NCBI GenBank assembly: GCA_023416655.1
Contig: JAEZHK010000049.1
Location: 1 to 63,802 of the forward strand
Length of the DNA: 63,802 bases
Reading direction: 5' to 3'
Source: Bacillota bacterium
GTDB lineage: Bacteria > Bacillota > Clostridia > Christensenellales > Aristaeellaceae
Shown: positions 8,225 to 16,602 of the stretch, piece by piece
Position numbering within the stretch: position 1 is the first letter of the stretch
How the letters are laid out: each line of letters starts with the position of its first letter
Made by a program: the position numbers and the translations under genes
Notes under the pieces: model-generated
Seen by the model: the letters and a program-made list of their open reading frames with translations, nothing else
Told to the model about the DNA's origin: nothing
The model's database searches: none

Positions 8225-9394
8225 TCAGTGGTGGAACAGGCGAAGGCCGGTAAATGCCATCGCGATGCCATAGCGGTCGCAGGTTTCGATCACGTGGTCG
8301 TCCCGGATGGAGCCGCCCGGCTGCGCGATGTAGGTAACGCCGCTTCGGTGCGCGCGTTCCACGTTGTCGCCGAAGGGGAAGAACGCGTCGCTTGCGAGCG
8401 ACACGCCTTTGAAACCGGAGAGCCATTCGCGCCGCTCGTCCGGGCCGATCGGCTCGGGCTTTTCGGTGAAGAAGTCTTGCCAGGAATCAAACACCTCCGG
8501 CAGATTCAAAAGGAACCCGTCCACGCAGTTGTCCTTTTCCGGTCGTCCGAGGCCGTCCCTGAACGGAAGGTTCAGCGCCTTCGGGTGCAGCCGGAGGTGG
8601 AACTGGTCTGCCTTGTCGCCAGCGAGCCGCGTGCAGTGGATGCGGGACTGCTGCCCCGCACCCACGCCGATGGTCTGGCCGTTTTCCGCGTAGACCACGG
8701 AGTTCGACTGGGTGTACTTGAGCGCGATCATGGCCACCACCAGGTCCCGCGCCGCGCTCTCGGGGATGTCCTTCGCCTTCGTGACCACGTTCTGAAGCAG
8801 CGTTCCGTCGATCTTCACATCATTTCGGCCCTGCTCGAAGCTGACCCCGAACACCGTGCGGATGTCGGCGGCGGGCGGCTGGAAGGAGGGATCGATTTCG
8901 ATGATGTTGTACGCGCCCTTGCGCTTCTTTGAGAGGATCTCAAGCGCCTCCGGGACGTAGCCCGGCGCGATGACGCCGTCGGACACTTCGCGGGCGATCA
9001 GTTTCGCGGTCGGCACGTCGCAAACGTCCGAAAGCGAGATGAAGTCGCCGAAGGACGACATGCGGTCCGCGCCCCGCGCGCGGGCGTAGGCGGCGGCGAG
9101 GGGAGAGAGGGGTTCCTCCACCGGCAGGAAGAAGCTTTTGTAGAGTTCCGGCGTCAGTGGCACGCCCACCGCCGCCCCCGCGGGGCTGACGTGTTTGAAG
9201 GACGCGGCGGCGGGAAGCCCGGTGGCCTCCCGGAGGTCCCGGACCAACTGCCAGCCGTTCAGCGCGTCCAGAAAGTTGATGTAGCCGGGCCGCCCGGAGA
9301 GCACCTTCACCGGGAGTTCCCCGCTTGGCACGGAGATGCTGGCGGGCTTCTGATTGGGGTTCAGGCCGTATTTCAGCTCAATCGACTGCGCCAT
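8225..9394 (-). CDS. Phosphoribosylaminoimidazolecarboxamide formyltransferase, stand-alone
   Basis: This protein carries only the AICAR transformylase activity that in most bacteria is the C-terminal half of bifunctional PurH. It transfers the formyl group of 10-formyltetrahydrofolate to AICAR. Family motifs visible are ELKYGLNPNQKPA, ASFKHVSPAGAAVG (with the catalytic lysine-histidine pair), SFGDFISLSD, YTQSNSVVYA, IGVGAGQQSR, and SDAFFPFGDNVE. The length of about 389 residues fits a single-domain form. The ATG at 9394 has GGAGG 7 nt upstream; the GTG two codons earlier is too close to it. The cyclohydrolase partner is the next gene upstream, overlapping slightly. Confidence 0.93.
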   Translation of the reverse strand: MAQSIELKYGLNPNQKPASISVPSGELPVKVLSGRPGYINFLDALNGWQLVRDLREATGLPAAASFKHVSPAGAAVGVPLTPELYKSFFLPVEEPLSPLAAAYARARGADRMSSFGDFISLSDVCDVPTAKLIAREVSDGVIAPGYVPEALEILSKKRKGAYNIIEIDPSFQPPAADIRTVFGVSFEQGRNDVKIDGTLLQNVVTKAKDIPESAARDLVVAMIALKYTQSNSVVYAENGQTIGVGAGQQSRIHCTRLAGDKADQFHLRLHPKALNLPFRDGLGRPEKDNCVDGFLLNLPEVFDSWQDFFTEKPEPIGPDERREWLSGFKGVSLASDAFFPFGDNVERAHRSGVTYIAQPGGSIRDDHVIETCDRYGIAMAFTGLRLFHH

Positions 9395-9396
9395 GC

Positions 9397-10089
9397 TCAC
9401 GCCTCCAGGAAATTGATGATGTGGTCCTCAAACGCCAGGGTCTTCGGGTCAATCGCGCGCACGAACAGCGCGACTTTGTTGTCCGGGTCCAGCGCGCCCC
9501 ACAGCGCTTTTGCGAACGCCGCGGGTTCTAGATCGACCGTCACCGCGACCGGCTCGCCCTCGAAGGGCTTGAGCGGGCTGACGGCGGGCTGGTAGGTGTG
9601 AATCAGGTGCATGAGCCCGGGTTTGGGCGCTTCGTAGCGGAAGAAGAACCGCTCGCAGCCTGCGCCGCGCTTTAGGATGCTGAGCTGGTAGGAGAAGCCG
9701 CCGTCCCCGAATGACACAAGACCGCTGATGCGGGGCGTGTAGTTGGGCGCGTCCGGCTCGTACTCACGGCTTTGGAGCGCCGCTTCAAAGGATTCGCCGC
9801 GCTTCAGAAAGTCAAATATCGTGTCGGTCTGGTCGCCGTTGGTGACGATGATTTGGTTTTCCAGCACGCGGACGGGGGAATAGATGATCAAGGACGGGTC
9901 CTCGACCTTCGCGGGGTCGAACGCCTGCGCCCGCAGGCCGACGCCTTCCGGCTTCAGAACGCGGTTTTTGCTGTTGGCGCTGCGGCCCATCAGAAAGTAG
10001 GCGATCAGCGCGCGGCCGTCGGGCGCCGCGCCCAGCAGGATGCCTCGGCCGGGGTAGGATCTGAGGGCCGGCAGGTCGATCAAATTCAT
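9397..10089 (-). CDS. purO: IMP cyclohydrolase, archaeal PurO type
   Basis: This gene closes the purine ring, FAICAR to IMP. It is not related to the N-terminal half of PurH. Instead it matches the PurO/IMP_cyclohyd family first known from archaea. Visible marks are YPGRGILLGA, the arginine/asparagine-rich GRSANSKNRVL, VVTNGDQTD-like (here IVTNGDQTDTIFD), and YEPDAPNYTPRISG. The product is about 230 residues. The ATG at 10089 has AAGGAG upstream and overlaps the purN stop by 3 nt. Paired with the adjacent formyltransferase, it replaces bifunctional PurH. The assignment rests on motif recognition and the perfectly fitting operon context. Confidence 0.9.
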   Translation of the reverse strand: MNLIDLPALRSYPGRGILLGAAPDGRALIAYFLMGRSANSKNRVLKPEGVGLRAQAFDPAKVEDPSLIIYSPVRVLENQIIVTNGDQTDTIFDFLKRGESFEAALQSREYEPDAPNYTPRISGLVSFGDGGFSYQLSILKRGAGCERFFFRYEAPKPGLMHLIHTYQPAVSPLKPFEGEPVAVTVDLEPAAFAKALWGALDPDNKVALFVRAIDPKTLAFEDHIINFLEA

Positions 10090-10679
10090 ACGCTCTTCTC
10101 CTTTACGATCACTGCGCACAAGTCTTCGACCGCGCGGGGCAAAAGCACCCACTCGGCCTCGACCATCACGCGCCGCTGGAGGATTTCCGGGGTGTCGCCG
10201 GGCAGCACGTCCACCGCCTTCTGGGCGAGGATCTTGCCGCCGTCCGGGATTTCGTCGACCAGGTGCACCGTCGCGCCGGTGACCTTGACGCCGCGCCTGA
10301 GCGCCTCCTCGTGGGGCTTCAGGCCATAATAGCCCTTGCCGGAGAACGCGGGGATCAGCGACGGATGCACGTTCACGATGCGGTTCTCGAACCGCTTCAC
10401 CAGATCCGCGCCCAAAATGGTCAGGTATCCGGCCAAGACGACGAGGTCGATTCCGCGGGATTCCAGCGCCTCCAGGAGCGCCTGTTCCCCGTCCGCCCGC
10501 GTGATGGTCAGCGCCTCGATCCCGGCGCATTGGGCGCGCGTGAGCGCGTAGGCGTCCGCGCGGCTGGAGACCACGAGTACGATCTCGCCGCTATGCAGGA
10601 TGCCGGAAGCTACCGCGTCGAGGAGCGCCTGCAGGTTGGTGCCGCCGCCCGACACCAATACCGCCACCCGCGCCCTCAT
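10086..10679 (-). CDS. purN: Phosphoribosylglycinamide formyltransferase
   Basis: PurN formylates GAR using 10-formyltetrahydrofolate. The 197-residue protein begins MRARVAVLVSGGGTNLQAL, the nucleotide-binding loop of the family. It carries the catalytic asparagine and histidine in RIVNVHPSLIPAFSGKGYYG, and the later aspartate in HLVDEIPDGGKI. It overlaps both neighbours through stop-start junctions (TGA/ATG) with purM upstream and purO downstream, a sign of translational coupling. Confidence 0.96.
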   Translation of the reverse strand: MRARVAVLVSGGGTNLQALLDAVASGILHSGEIVLVVSSRADAYALTRAQCAGIEALTITRADGEQALLEALESRGIDLVVLAGYLTILGADLVKRFENRIVNVHPSLIPAFSGKGYYGLKPHEEALRRGVKVTGATVHLVDEIPDGGKILAQKAVDVLPGDTPEILQRRVMVEAEWVLLPRAVEDLCAVIVKEKSV

Positions 10680-11710
10680 TGGATGGCCACGCCCGCTTCG
10701 CCGGATGCGACTTCGCCCAGCGCGAAGGCGGCCTCGCCCATGCCCCGGAGGGTTTCGAGCGCGAGGGAAGCGTCCTCCTTCGCGACGGTCACGACCATGC
10801 CCACGCCCATGTTGTAGGTGTTGAACATGTCGTGCTCCGGGATGTTCCCGGCTTTCTGAATGACGGAAAAGATGGGCTGCGGGCGGACGGCGGTCTTTTC
10901 GATTACCGCCGTACATCCGGGCGGCAGCGCGCGGGGGATGTTTTCGTAGAACCCGCCGCCGGTGATGTGGGAGACGGACTTGACGGTGAGTTTTTCCAAG
11001 AGCGCCAGCAGCTGCTTCACATAGATGCGGGTGGGGGTCAAAAGCGCCTCGCCCAGTGTCATGCCCAGCTCGTCATAATACCGGTTCACGCCCTTTGATT
11101 CGATGGAAAGCGCCTTCCGAACCAGCGAAAAGCCGTTGGAGTGGACGCCGGAGGAAGGGAGGGCGATGAGAACGTCGCCCGGCACGATGGCGGACTTCTT
11201 GAAGATCTTCGCCTTGTCCACCACGCCCACGGAGAAGCCCGCCAGGTCGTATTCATCCTCCGGGTAGAAGCCGGGCATTTCGGCGGTCTCGCCGCCCACC
11301 AGCGCGCAGCCCGCCTGCACACAGCCCTCGGCGACACCGGCAACGATCGCCGCGATCCGCTCCGGCACGTTCTTCCCGCAGGCGATGTAGTCCAGGAACA
11401 AAAGGGGCTTCGCGCCGCAGCAGACCACGTCGTTGACGCACATGGCCACGCAGTCGATGCCGACGGTGTCGTGCTTGTCCATCAAAAACGCGATCTTGAG
11501 CTTGGTGCCCACGCCGTCGGTGCCGCTGACCAGCACCGGGTGGGTGATTCCGGTCAAATCCAGTTCAAAAAGCCCGCCGAAGTCGCCGATGCCGCTGAGG
11601 CAGCCGGGGATCACGGTCCGAGCGATGCTGGACTTCATCAGTTCCACCGCGCGGTACCCCGCGGTGATGTCCACGCCCGCCTCTTTGTAGCTCTCGCTGT
11701 GGCTCTTCAT
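10676..11710 (-). CDS. purM: Phosphoribosylformylglycinamidine cyclo-ligase (AIR synthetase)
   Basis: PurM closes the imidazole ring, converting FGAM and ATP to AIR. The 344-residue length is typical. Signature stretches are SGTDGVGTKLKIA near residue 62, the ATP and metal-binding GGETAEMPGFY near residue 142, SSGVHSNGFSLVR, and HITGGGFYENIPR. It starts with ATG after a GGAGG and overlaps the purF stop by 4 nt. Confidence 0.97.
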   Translation of the reverse strand: MKSHSESYKEAGVDITAGYRAVELMKSSIARTVIPGCLSGIGDFGGLFELDLTGITHPVLVSGTDGVGTKLKIAFLMDKHDTVGIDCVAMCVNDVVCCGAKPLLFLDYIACGKNVPERIAAIVAGVAEGCVQAGCALVGGETAEMPGFYPEDEYDLAGFSVGVVDKAKIFKKSAIVPGDVLIALPSSGVHSNGFSLVRKALSIESKGVNRYYDELGMTLGEALLTPTRIYVKQLLALLEKLTVKSVSHITGGGFYENIPRALPPGCTAVIEKTAVRPQPIFSVIQKAGNIPEHDMFNTYNMGVGMVVTVAKEDASLALETLRGMGEAAFALGEVASGEAGVAIQ

Positions 11711-13131
11711 AGCGCGTCCTCCGGAAGCTTCGATTCAAACCGGGATTTTGACGACTTCTCCGGCGGCTTGCAGGGGTAATTGCCGGTGAAGCAGGCGGTG
11801 CAGAAGCCCTGCGTGTTGTCGGCCAGCATCTTCACGCTGTTGATGGACAGGTAGCCCAGCGAGTCCGCGCCGATGATCCTCGAGATCTCGCCCACCGGAT
11901 ACTGACAGGCGATCAGCTTTTCGCGGGAATCGATGTCGGTGCCGAAGTAGCAGGGGTGCATGAAAGGCGGCGCGGAGACACGCATGTGGATTTCCTTCGC
12001 GCCCGCGTCCCGAAGGAGGTTCACGATGCGGGCGCTTGTGGTGCCGCGGACGATGGAATCGTCGATCAGCACGACGCGCTTGCCCGCCACCGTCGCGGCC
12101 ACGGGGTTGAGTTTAATGCGCACCTTGCTCTCCCGGTCGGCCTGGGAGGGCTGGATGAACGTGCGAGCGATGTACTTGTTTTTGATGAAGCCGATGCCGT
12201 AGGGGATGCCCGACTGGCGCGCGTAGCCGACGGCGGCGTCAATGCCGCTGTCGGGCACGCCCACCACCACGTCGGCCTGCACCGGGTGCTCGAGCGCCAG
12301 GAACGCCCCCGCGCGAAGGCGTGCCGTGTGCACGCTCGATTGGTCGATCACCGAATCGGGCCGCGCGAAGTAGATGTACTCAAAGACGCAGGTGGTCTTG
12401 GGGGCGCTGCCCATATGGGCGGTCAGGCTGTGCATGCCGGACTTGTCCACCACGACGATTTCGCCGGGCGCGACGTCCCGCACAAAATGGGCGCCGATGG
12501 CGTCGAGCGCGCAGGACTCCGACGCGAAGACGGTGCTCTCGCCCAGCTTCCCGATGCACAGGGGCCTAAAGCCGTGGGGGTCCCGCACCGCCATCAGCTT
12601 GGTGGGCGACATGACCACCAGCGAATACGCGCCCTCGAAGCGCTTCATCGCGGCGGATATGGCCTCCTCGATGGACGGGGCGCTGAGCCGTTCCTGGGTA
12701 ATCACGTAGGAGATGACTTCGGTGTCGGAACTGGTGTGGAAGATGGCGCCGCGCATCTCCAGCTCTTCCCGGAGTTCCGCGGCGTTTGAGAGCGCGCCGT
12801 TGTGGGCCAGCGCCATCTGCCCCTTCACGTGGTTGACCACGAGGGGCTGCGCGTTTTTGCGGGTCTCCCCGCCCATTGTGGCGTAGCGCACGTGTCCCAC
12901 CACCATCGTGCCCATGCCCATGTCCCTGAGCGCGGTCTCGGTCATGACCTCGCTGACCAGCCCGGCGTCCTTGTGGCAGGTGATCACGCCCCGGTCGTTC
13001 AGCGCGATGCCGCAGCTCTCTTGACCCCGGTGCTGCAGCGCGAAGAGCGCGTAGTAGGACGCGCCCACCACGTCGCGGCCGTCCGGGCTGTGCATGCCGA
13101 ACACGCCGCACTCGTCGTGAATTTTGGCCAT
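11707..13131 (-). CDS. purF: Amidophosphoribosyltransferase
   Basis: PurF makes phosphoribosylamine from PRPP and glutamine, the committed step of the pathway. The N-terminal Ntn glutaminase starts with a short propeptide before CGVFGMHS, where the cysteine becomes the nucleophile after processing, followed by QHRGQESCGIA. The C-terminal phosphoribosyltransferase has VVLIDDSIVRGTT. Cysteines near the C-terminus (CTACFTGNYPC) resemble the Fe-S ligand pattern of Bacillus PurF. I chose the ATG at 13131, one base after the purC stop; a GTG at 13140 is also possible. Confidence 0.96.
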   Translation of the reverse strand: MAKIHDECGVFGMHSPDGRDVVGASYYALFALQHRGQESCGIALNDRGVITCHKDAGLVSEVMTETALRDMGMGTMVVGHVRYATMGGETRKNAQPLVVNHVKGQMALAHNGALSNAAELREELEMRGAIFHTSSDTEVISYVITQERLSAPSIEEAISAAMKRFEGAYSLVVMSPTKLMAVRDPHGFRPLCIGKLGESTVFASESCALDAIGAHFVRDVAPGEIVVVDKSGMHSLTAHMGSAPKTTCVFEYIYFARPDSVIDQSSVHTARLRAGAFLALEHPVQADVVVGVPDSGIDAAVGYARQSGIPYGIGFIKNKYIARTFIQPSQADRESKVRIKLNPVAATVAGKRVVLIDDSIVRGTTSARIVNLLRDAGAKEIHMRVSAPPFMHPCYFGTDIDSREKLIACQYPVGEISRIIGADSLGYLSINSVKMLADNTQGFCTACFTGNYPCKPPEKSSKSRFESKLPEDAL

Positions 13132-13132
13132 A

Positions 13133-13846
13133 TCATTCACCCAGCAGGCGCTTCAGGATCTCCCGGTAAGCGTCCTCGACGCCGCCCAGATCGCGGCGGA
13201 AGCGGTCCTTGTCCAGTTTTTCCTGCGTGCGGCTGTCCCAGAAGCGGCAGGTGTCCGGCGAGATCTCGTCCGCCAGCACGATGGTGCCATCGCTTGTCTT
13301 GCCGAACTCCAGCTTGAAGTCGATCAGCTCGATGTTGAGGTCTTTGAGGTACTCCGCCAGGATTTTGTCGATCTTCAGCGCGTAGTCGCTGATGGTCTTC
13401 AGTTCCTCCTCCGTGGCCAGGCCCAGCGCGAAAATGTGGTACTCGTTGACCAGCGGATCGCCCAGCTCGTCGTCCTTGTAGCAGAACTCCAGCACCGTGC
13501 GGGAGAGCTTCACGCCCTCGTTAAGGCCCAGGCGCTTGGAAAGCGAGCCCGCCGCGATGTTGCGCACGATGACCTCCAGCGGGATGATCTTGACCTTTTT
13601 GACCAGCGTCTCCCGATCATTCAGTTCTTCCACCAGATGGGTGGGCACGCCCTTCCCCTCGAGCAGCCGCATCAGGTGGTTGGAGACGCGGTTGTTGACC
13701 GCGCCCTTGCCCTCAATGGTGCCCTTTTTCAGGCCGTTGAACGCGGTGGCGTCGTCCTTGTAGGACACGATGCAAAGATTCGCTTCGCTGGTGGCGTAGA
13801 CCTTCTTGGCCTTCCCCTCGTAGAGCTGCTCCATCTTTTCAACCAT
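13133..13846 (-). CDS. purC: Phosphoribosylaminoimidazole-succinocarboxamide synthase
   Basis: PurC joins CAIR and aspartate with ATP to give SAICAR. The 237-residue protein shows LYEGKAKKVYAT near the start, then SYKDDATAFNG, the block EVIVRNIAAGSL, and the C-terminal ELIDFKLEFG and DEISPDTCRFWD motifs. ATG 13846 has an excellent GGAGG and overlaps the end of purE by 8 nt. The longer open frame upstream is the purE end read in another frame. Confidence 0.97.
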   Translation of the reverse strand: MVEKMEQLYEGKAKKVYATSEANLCIVSYKDDATAFNGLKKGTIEGKGAVNNRVSNHLMRLLEGKGVPTHLVEELNDRETLVKKVKIIPLEVIVRNIAAGSLSKRLGLNEGVKLSRTVLEFCYKDDELGDPLVNEYHIFALGLATEEELKTISDYALKIDKILAEYLKDLNIELIDFKLEFGKTSDGTIVLADEISPDTCRFWDSRTQEKLDKDRFRRDLGGVEDAYREILKRLLGE

Positions 13847-14345
13847 TTTGATCTCCTCCGCCGAACTGCTTTTGAATGGCACTGTCTTTCTCCATGACCT
13901 TCCGGGCCATTGCCGCCCGCTCCGTCTCGAGCTTGTCCGCTATTTTCTCGTCCGAAACCGCGAGGATTTCCGCCGCGAGCAGCGCCGCGTTGCCCGCGCC
14001 GTCGACCGCGACCGTCGCCACCGGAATGCCCGGCGGCATCTGCACCGTGGAAAGCAGCGCGTCGAGCCCGCTGAGCGACGCATTGATCGGCACCCCGATC
14101 ACCGGCAGCGTGGTGTTGGCCGCGAATGCGCCCGCCAGGTGCGCCGCCTTGCCCGCCGCGCAGATGATCGCGCCAAAACCGTTCGCCCGCGCCTGGCAGG
14201 CATATTGCTGCGCAAGCGCGGGCGTTCTGTGCGCCGAAAGGACGCGGACTTCGTAGGGGATCTGCAGGCGGTCGAGCGCGTCCACCGCGCCCTTCATGAC
14301 AGCGAGGTCGCTGTCGCTGCCCATGACGATGGCTACCTTCTTCAT
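13839..14345 (-). CDS. purE: N5-carboxyaminoimidazole ribonucleotide mutase
   Basis: PurE moves the carboxyl group to form CAIR. The 168-residue protein has the family's phosphate loop MGSDSD near residues 8-13, the SAHRTP motif of class I enzymes near 40-45, and an AAGKAAHLAG segment with the active histidine. Class I PurE normally needs PurK to make its substrate, and no purK lies in this operon, so PurK would have to be elsewhere. It is the first gene, with GAGGTG before the ATG and a promoter about 50 nt upstream. Confidence 0.95.
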   Translation of the reverse strand: MKKVAIVMGSDSDLAVMKGAVDALDRLQIPYEVRVLSAHRTPALAQQYACQARANGFGAIICAAGKAAHLAGAFAANTTLPVIGVPINASLSGLDALLSTVQMPPGIPVATVAVDGAGNAALLAAEILAVSDEKIADKLETERAAMARKVMEKDSAIQKQFGGGDQNG

Positions 14346-14357
14346 TGCCGGCACCTC

Positions 14358-14427
14358 AAAACACGAACATTGGGTTCTGAACAAATGCTATTATACCATG
14401 AAACACGAACAATGGCATAATTATGCC
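14358..14427 (-). promoter_or_regulatory. Purine operon promoter with two PurBox-like repeats
   Basis: A TATAAT (minus strand, 14390-14395) lies about 45 nt before purE. Two near-identical blocks flank it: minus-strand CCAATGTTCGTGTTTT at 14358-14373 in the leader and CCATTGTTCGTGTTT at 14401-14415 just upstream. Both resemble the TTCG-containing half sites bound by Bacillus PurR, although here they repeat in the same orientation. A perfect 14-bp palindrome GGCATAATTATGCC (14414-14427) sits where the -35 would be; no good -35 hexamer is visible. A purR gene is present at 48977. Confidence 0.65.
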
Positions 14428-14622
14428 TGTTAAACGTATGTAACGAATGGGAAAGCGGCAGCGGGCGGTTTATCGGAATCGTTGATTCGCGCAAGGCGAC
14501 GAATACGTCCCATCCAGCCCTCGGCATAGGATGTCCCGATTTGCCGGATGAGCAATCGTAATAGCGGAAGTTTTCTCCGGGAATGCGATGCGCTGGGCCG
14601 TCGCCGTATCAAAACTGAACAA
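14428..14622. other. Intergenic stretch upstream of the purine promoter
   Basis: This stretch lies between the purine promoter and the terminator of the Ig-like gene. I find no convincing reading frame with a ribosome binding site, no repeat shared with other gaps, and no tRNA-like fold. Confidence 0.4.
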
Positions 14623-14655
14623 AAATCGGCCTTCCACGCTTGAGAAGGCCGATTT
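14623..14655 (-). terminator. Terminator after the Ig-like gene
   Basis: A 12-bp perfect stem (AAATCGGCCTTC/GAAGGCCGATTT) is followed on the minus strand by TTTTTGTTCAGTTTT. It fits a rho-independent terminator for the gene ending at 14718. Confidence 0.85.
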
Positions 14656-14717
14656 CTGTTGGTCGGTCTATGATTTTTGTCGCGTCGGTCTTCGTGGCGG
14701 AGGCGCGACTTTCCGCC

Positions 14718-15797
14718 TCAGGCCGCGGGTTTCGTTGTGCGCGCAGGACGGGACACACCGCTGATACCCGGGATGGCGGCCTTCGGCTCCGCACCGAAGT
14801 CCTTTGAGTAGGCATAGCCGCCGCAATAGGCGTCCGCATCCGTCAGCCAAACCTTGGAACCGTCGATCTTGCCCAGTTTGAACGTCGCCAAACCGATGCG
14901 GTAGGGTGGGATTTTTGCCTTCAAGGTCGGCTTGTAGCTGCCGATGTAATCGTAGTCTTCATAATCCGTCTCGGAGCTATCAAACGTGAAATACATGCTC
15001 TGCTTGCTCAAGCGGCGGATGGTGAAGCTGTTCATGTTCAGGATGTACATGTCCACGTACAGGTATCCGCTTTTGACATAGACGTACTTGGCCGATGTAT
15101 AATAGTAATCCTCGTCGTACTCATATTCGTAGTCGTCTCCGAAGCATTCATCCACAGACCAATAGGTGGCGTTGGTGCCCACCTCGACCGGAAGGGATAC
15201 CTTGTACCCGCCGTACTTGGATGTGCCGGTGACCATGGTGGTGCCCTGCTTTTTGCAGGTGATGATGCCCTTGGAGTCCACGGCGGCAACGCCGGTATTG
15301 GCGCTCTTCCAGACGATGGTGGGGTTGGCGTCGTCCGGCGCGATATTGCCAATCGTCGGATACATCCTGTGCCCCGTCACTTCATAGAAGCACGCTTCCT
15401 CATCGCCATCTTCCTCATAGTAACAGTCGTAGCCTTGCCAGTCAGCCATCGACACAGTAAAGCCGGTCATGGGGACGTGCTGAACCGTCACGGTGCATTT
15501 CGCCCATTTCTTGTTGGCCGTCTTGACCGTGATGACCGCCTTGCCGGGATTGACGCCGGTCACCACGCCGCCCACCACGGTTGCGACGCTCTTCTTGTCG
15601 GAAGACCAGGTGTACGTGGTCGTCGCGTCAACGGGGGTAAGCACCGGGGTCAGCGTGATCATCCGGCCCTTCATGGCCACCGCGGTCTTGGGCAGGGAAA
15701 CCCTGGTCGGGTTGACGGGGACGGGCGCCGCGGCGACCGGCAACGCGGTCAGGATCAAGCAGAGAACCAGCCAGAGCATTGAGAGGCGTTTGAGCAC
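14718..15797 (-). CDS. Secreted Ig-like (BIG2) domain protein
   Basis: This exported protein of about 359 residues begins with a signal peptide (LKRLSMLWLVLCLILTALPVAAAP). Two bacterial Ig-like BIG2-type domains follow, near residues 28-108 (TYTWSSDKKSVATV, GVVTGVNPGKAVITV) and 110-210 (IVWKSANTGVAAVDSKGIITC). The C-terminal third is rich in Tyr, Asp and Glu (ECFGDDYEYEYDEDYYYT) and continues as a beta-rich domain I do not recognise. No sortase motif or membrane anchor is visible. The start is GTG 15797, 7 nt after AGGAGG. It is probably a surface or secreted protein, unrelated in function to its purine and histidine neighbours. Confidence 0.8.
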   Translation of the reverse strand: MLKRLSMLWLVLCLILTALPVAAAPVPVNPTRVSLPKTAVAMKGRMITLTPVLTPVDATTTYTWSSDKKSVATVVGGVVTGVNPGKAVITVKTANKKWAKCTVTVQHVPMTGFTVSMADWQGYDCYYEEDGDEEACFYEVTGHRMYPTIGNIAPDDANPTIVWKSANTGVAAVDSKGIITCKKQGTTMVTGTSKYGGYKVSLPVEVGTNATYWSVDECFGDDYEYEYDEDYYYTSAKYVYVKSGYLYVDMYILNMNSFTIRRLSKQSMYFTFDSSETDYEDYDYIGSYKPTLKAKIPPYRIGLATFKLGKIDGSKVWLTDADAYCGGYAYSKDFGAEPKAAIPGISGVSRPARTTKPAA

Positions 15798-15935
15798 GGG
15801 AAAACCTCCTTCTAAAGTGACACTTACCATAAAAATACCACATTATTATCATAATTGCAACGCAAATGTGAAGCGGTCCTGTTCGTTGAGTTTTCGCGGA
15901 TGGATGGCTGTCCCGCGCCGAAAGGCGACAAAAAA

Positions 15936-15958
15936 TCCGCCGGAAGGCCTCCGGCGGA
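15936..15958 (-). terminator. Histidine operon terminator
   Basis: A 9-bp perfect stem (TCCGCCGGA/TCCGGCGGA arms) is followed on the minus strand by TTTTTTGTCG, just after the hisIE stop. This is a classic intrinsic terminator for the his operon. Confidence 0.9.
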
Positions 15959-15966
15959 AAGAGAGG

Positions 15967-16602
15967 TTATTGCATTTTTTCCTGCTTGACCTTTTTATCG
16001 ACGACGTGGCGGGAGGCCAGCTGTGAAAGCACGTCCTTGGGTGTGATGCCCATTTGGACCATGAGCACCATGAGGTGGTAGGTCAAATCGCTGATCTCAA
16101 AGACGGTCTCCTCTCGGTCGCCGCCCTTTCCCGCGATCAGCACCTCCGCGCACTCCTCGCCGACCTTCTTTAAAATCTTGTCCAGTCCCTTGTCGAACAG
16201 GTAGCTGGTGTAGGAGCCGGGCTGGGGGTGCTCTTTACGGCCCTCGATCAGCTGAAACAGCGCGCCCAGCGAAAACGGCGGCTCCACTTCGTGCACGGTT
16301 TCGAAAAAGCAGGAGTCCGCGCCGGTGTGGCAGGCTGGGCCGTCCCGATCGACCTCCACCACCAGCGCGTCGCCGTCGCAGTCGGCGCGAATGGAGGCGA
16401 TGCGCTGCACGTTGCCGCTGGTCTCGCCCTTGCGCCAGAGCGCCTGGCGGGAGCGGCTGAAAAAGCAGGTGCGGCCCTCGCGGATGGAAATTTCGAGGCT
16501 CTCCCGGTTCATGTAGGCGAGGGTCAGAACTTCCTTGGACCATCGGTCTGTCACGATGGCCGGGATCAGGCCGTCGTCACCAAATTTCAGGTTTTCAAAC
16601 AT
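15967..16602 (-). CDS. hisIE: Phosphoribosyl-AMP cyclohydrolase / phosphoribosyl-ATP pyrophosphatase
   Basis: This bifunctional protein catalyses steps 2 and 3 of histidine synthesis. The N-terminal HisI domain (about residues 1-115) has LAYMNRESL, the arginine-rich SRSRQALWRKGETSG, and the zinc ligands in ADCDGDAL and PACHTGADSCFF. The C-terminal HisE domain (about 120-205) has GSYTSYLFDKG, KKVGEECAEV and EISDLTYHLMVLM. The 211-residue length is normal for the fusion. It is the last gene of the operon and its start overlaps the end of hisF. Confidence 0.97.
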   Translation of the reverse strand: MFENLKFGDDGLIPAIVTDRWSKEVLTLAYMNRESLEISIREGRTCFFSRSRQALWRKGETSGNVQRIASIRADCDGDALVVEVDRDGPACHTGADSCFFETVHEVEPPFSLGALFQLIEGRKEHPQPGSYTSYLFDKGLDKILKKVGEECAEVLIAGKGGDREETVFEISDLTYHLMVLMVQMGITPKDVLSQLASRHVVDKKVKQEKMQ

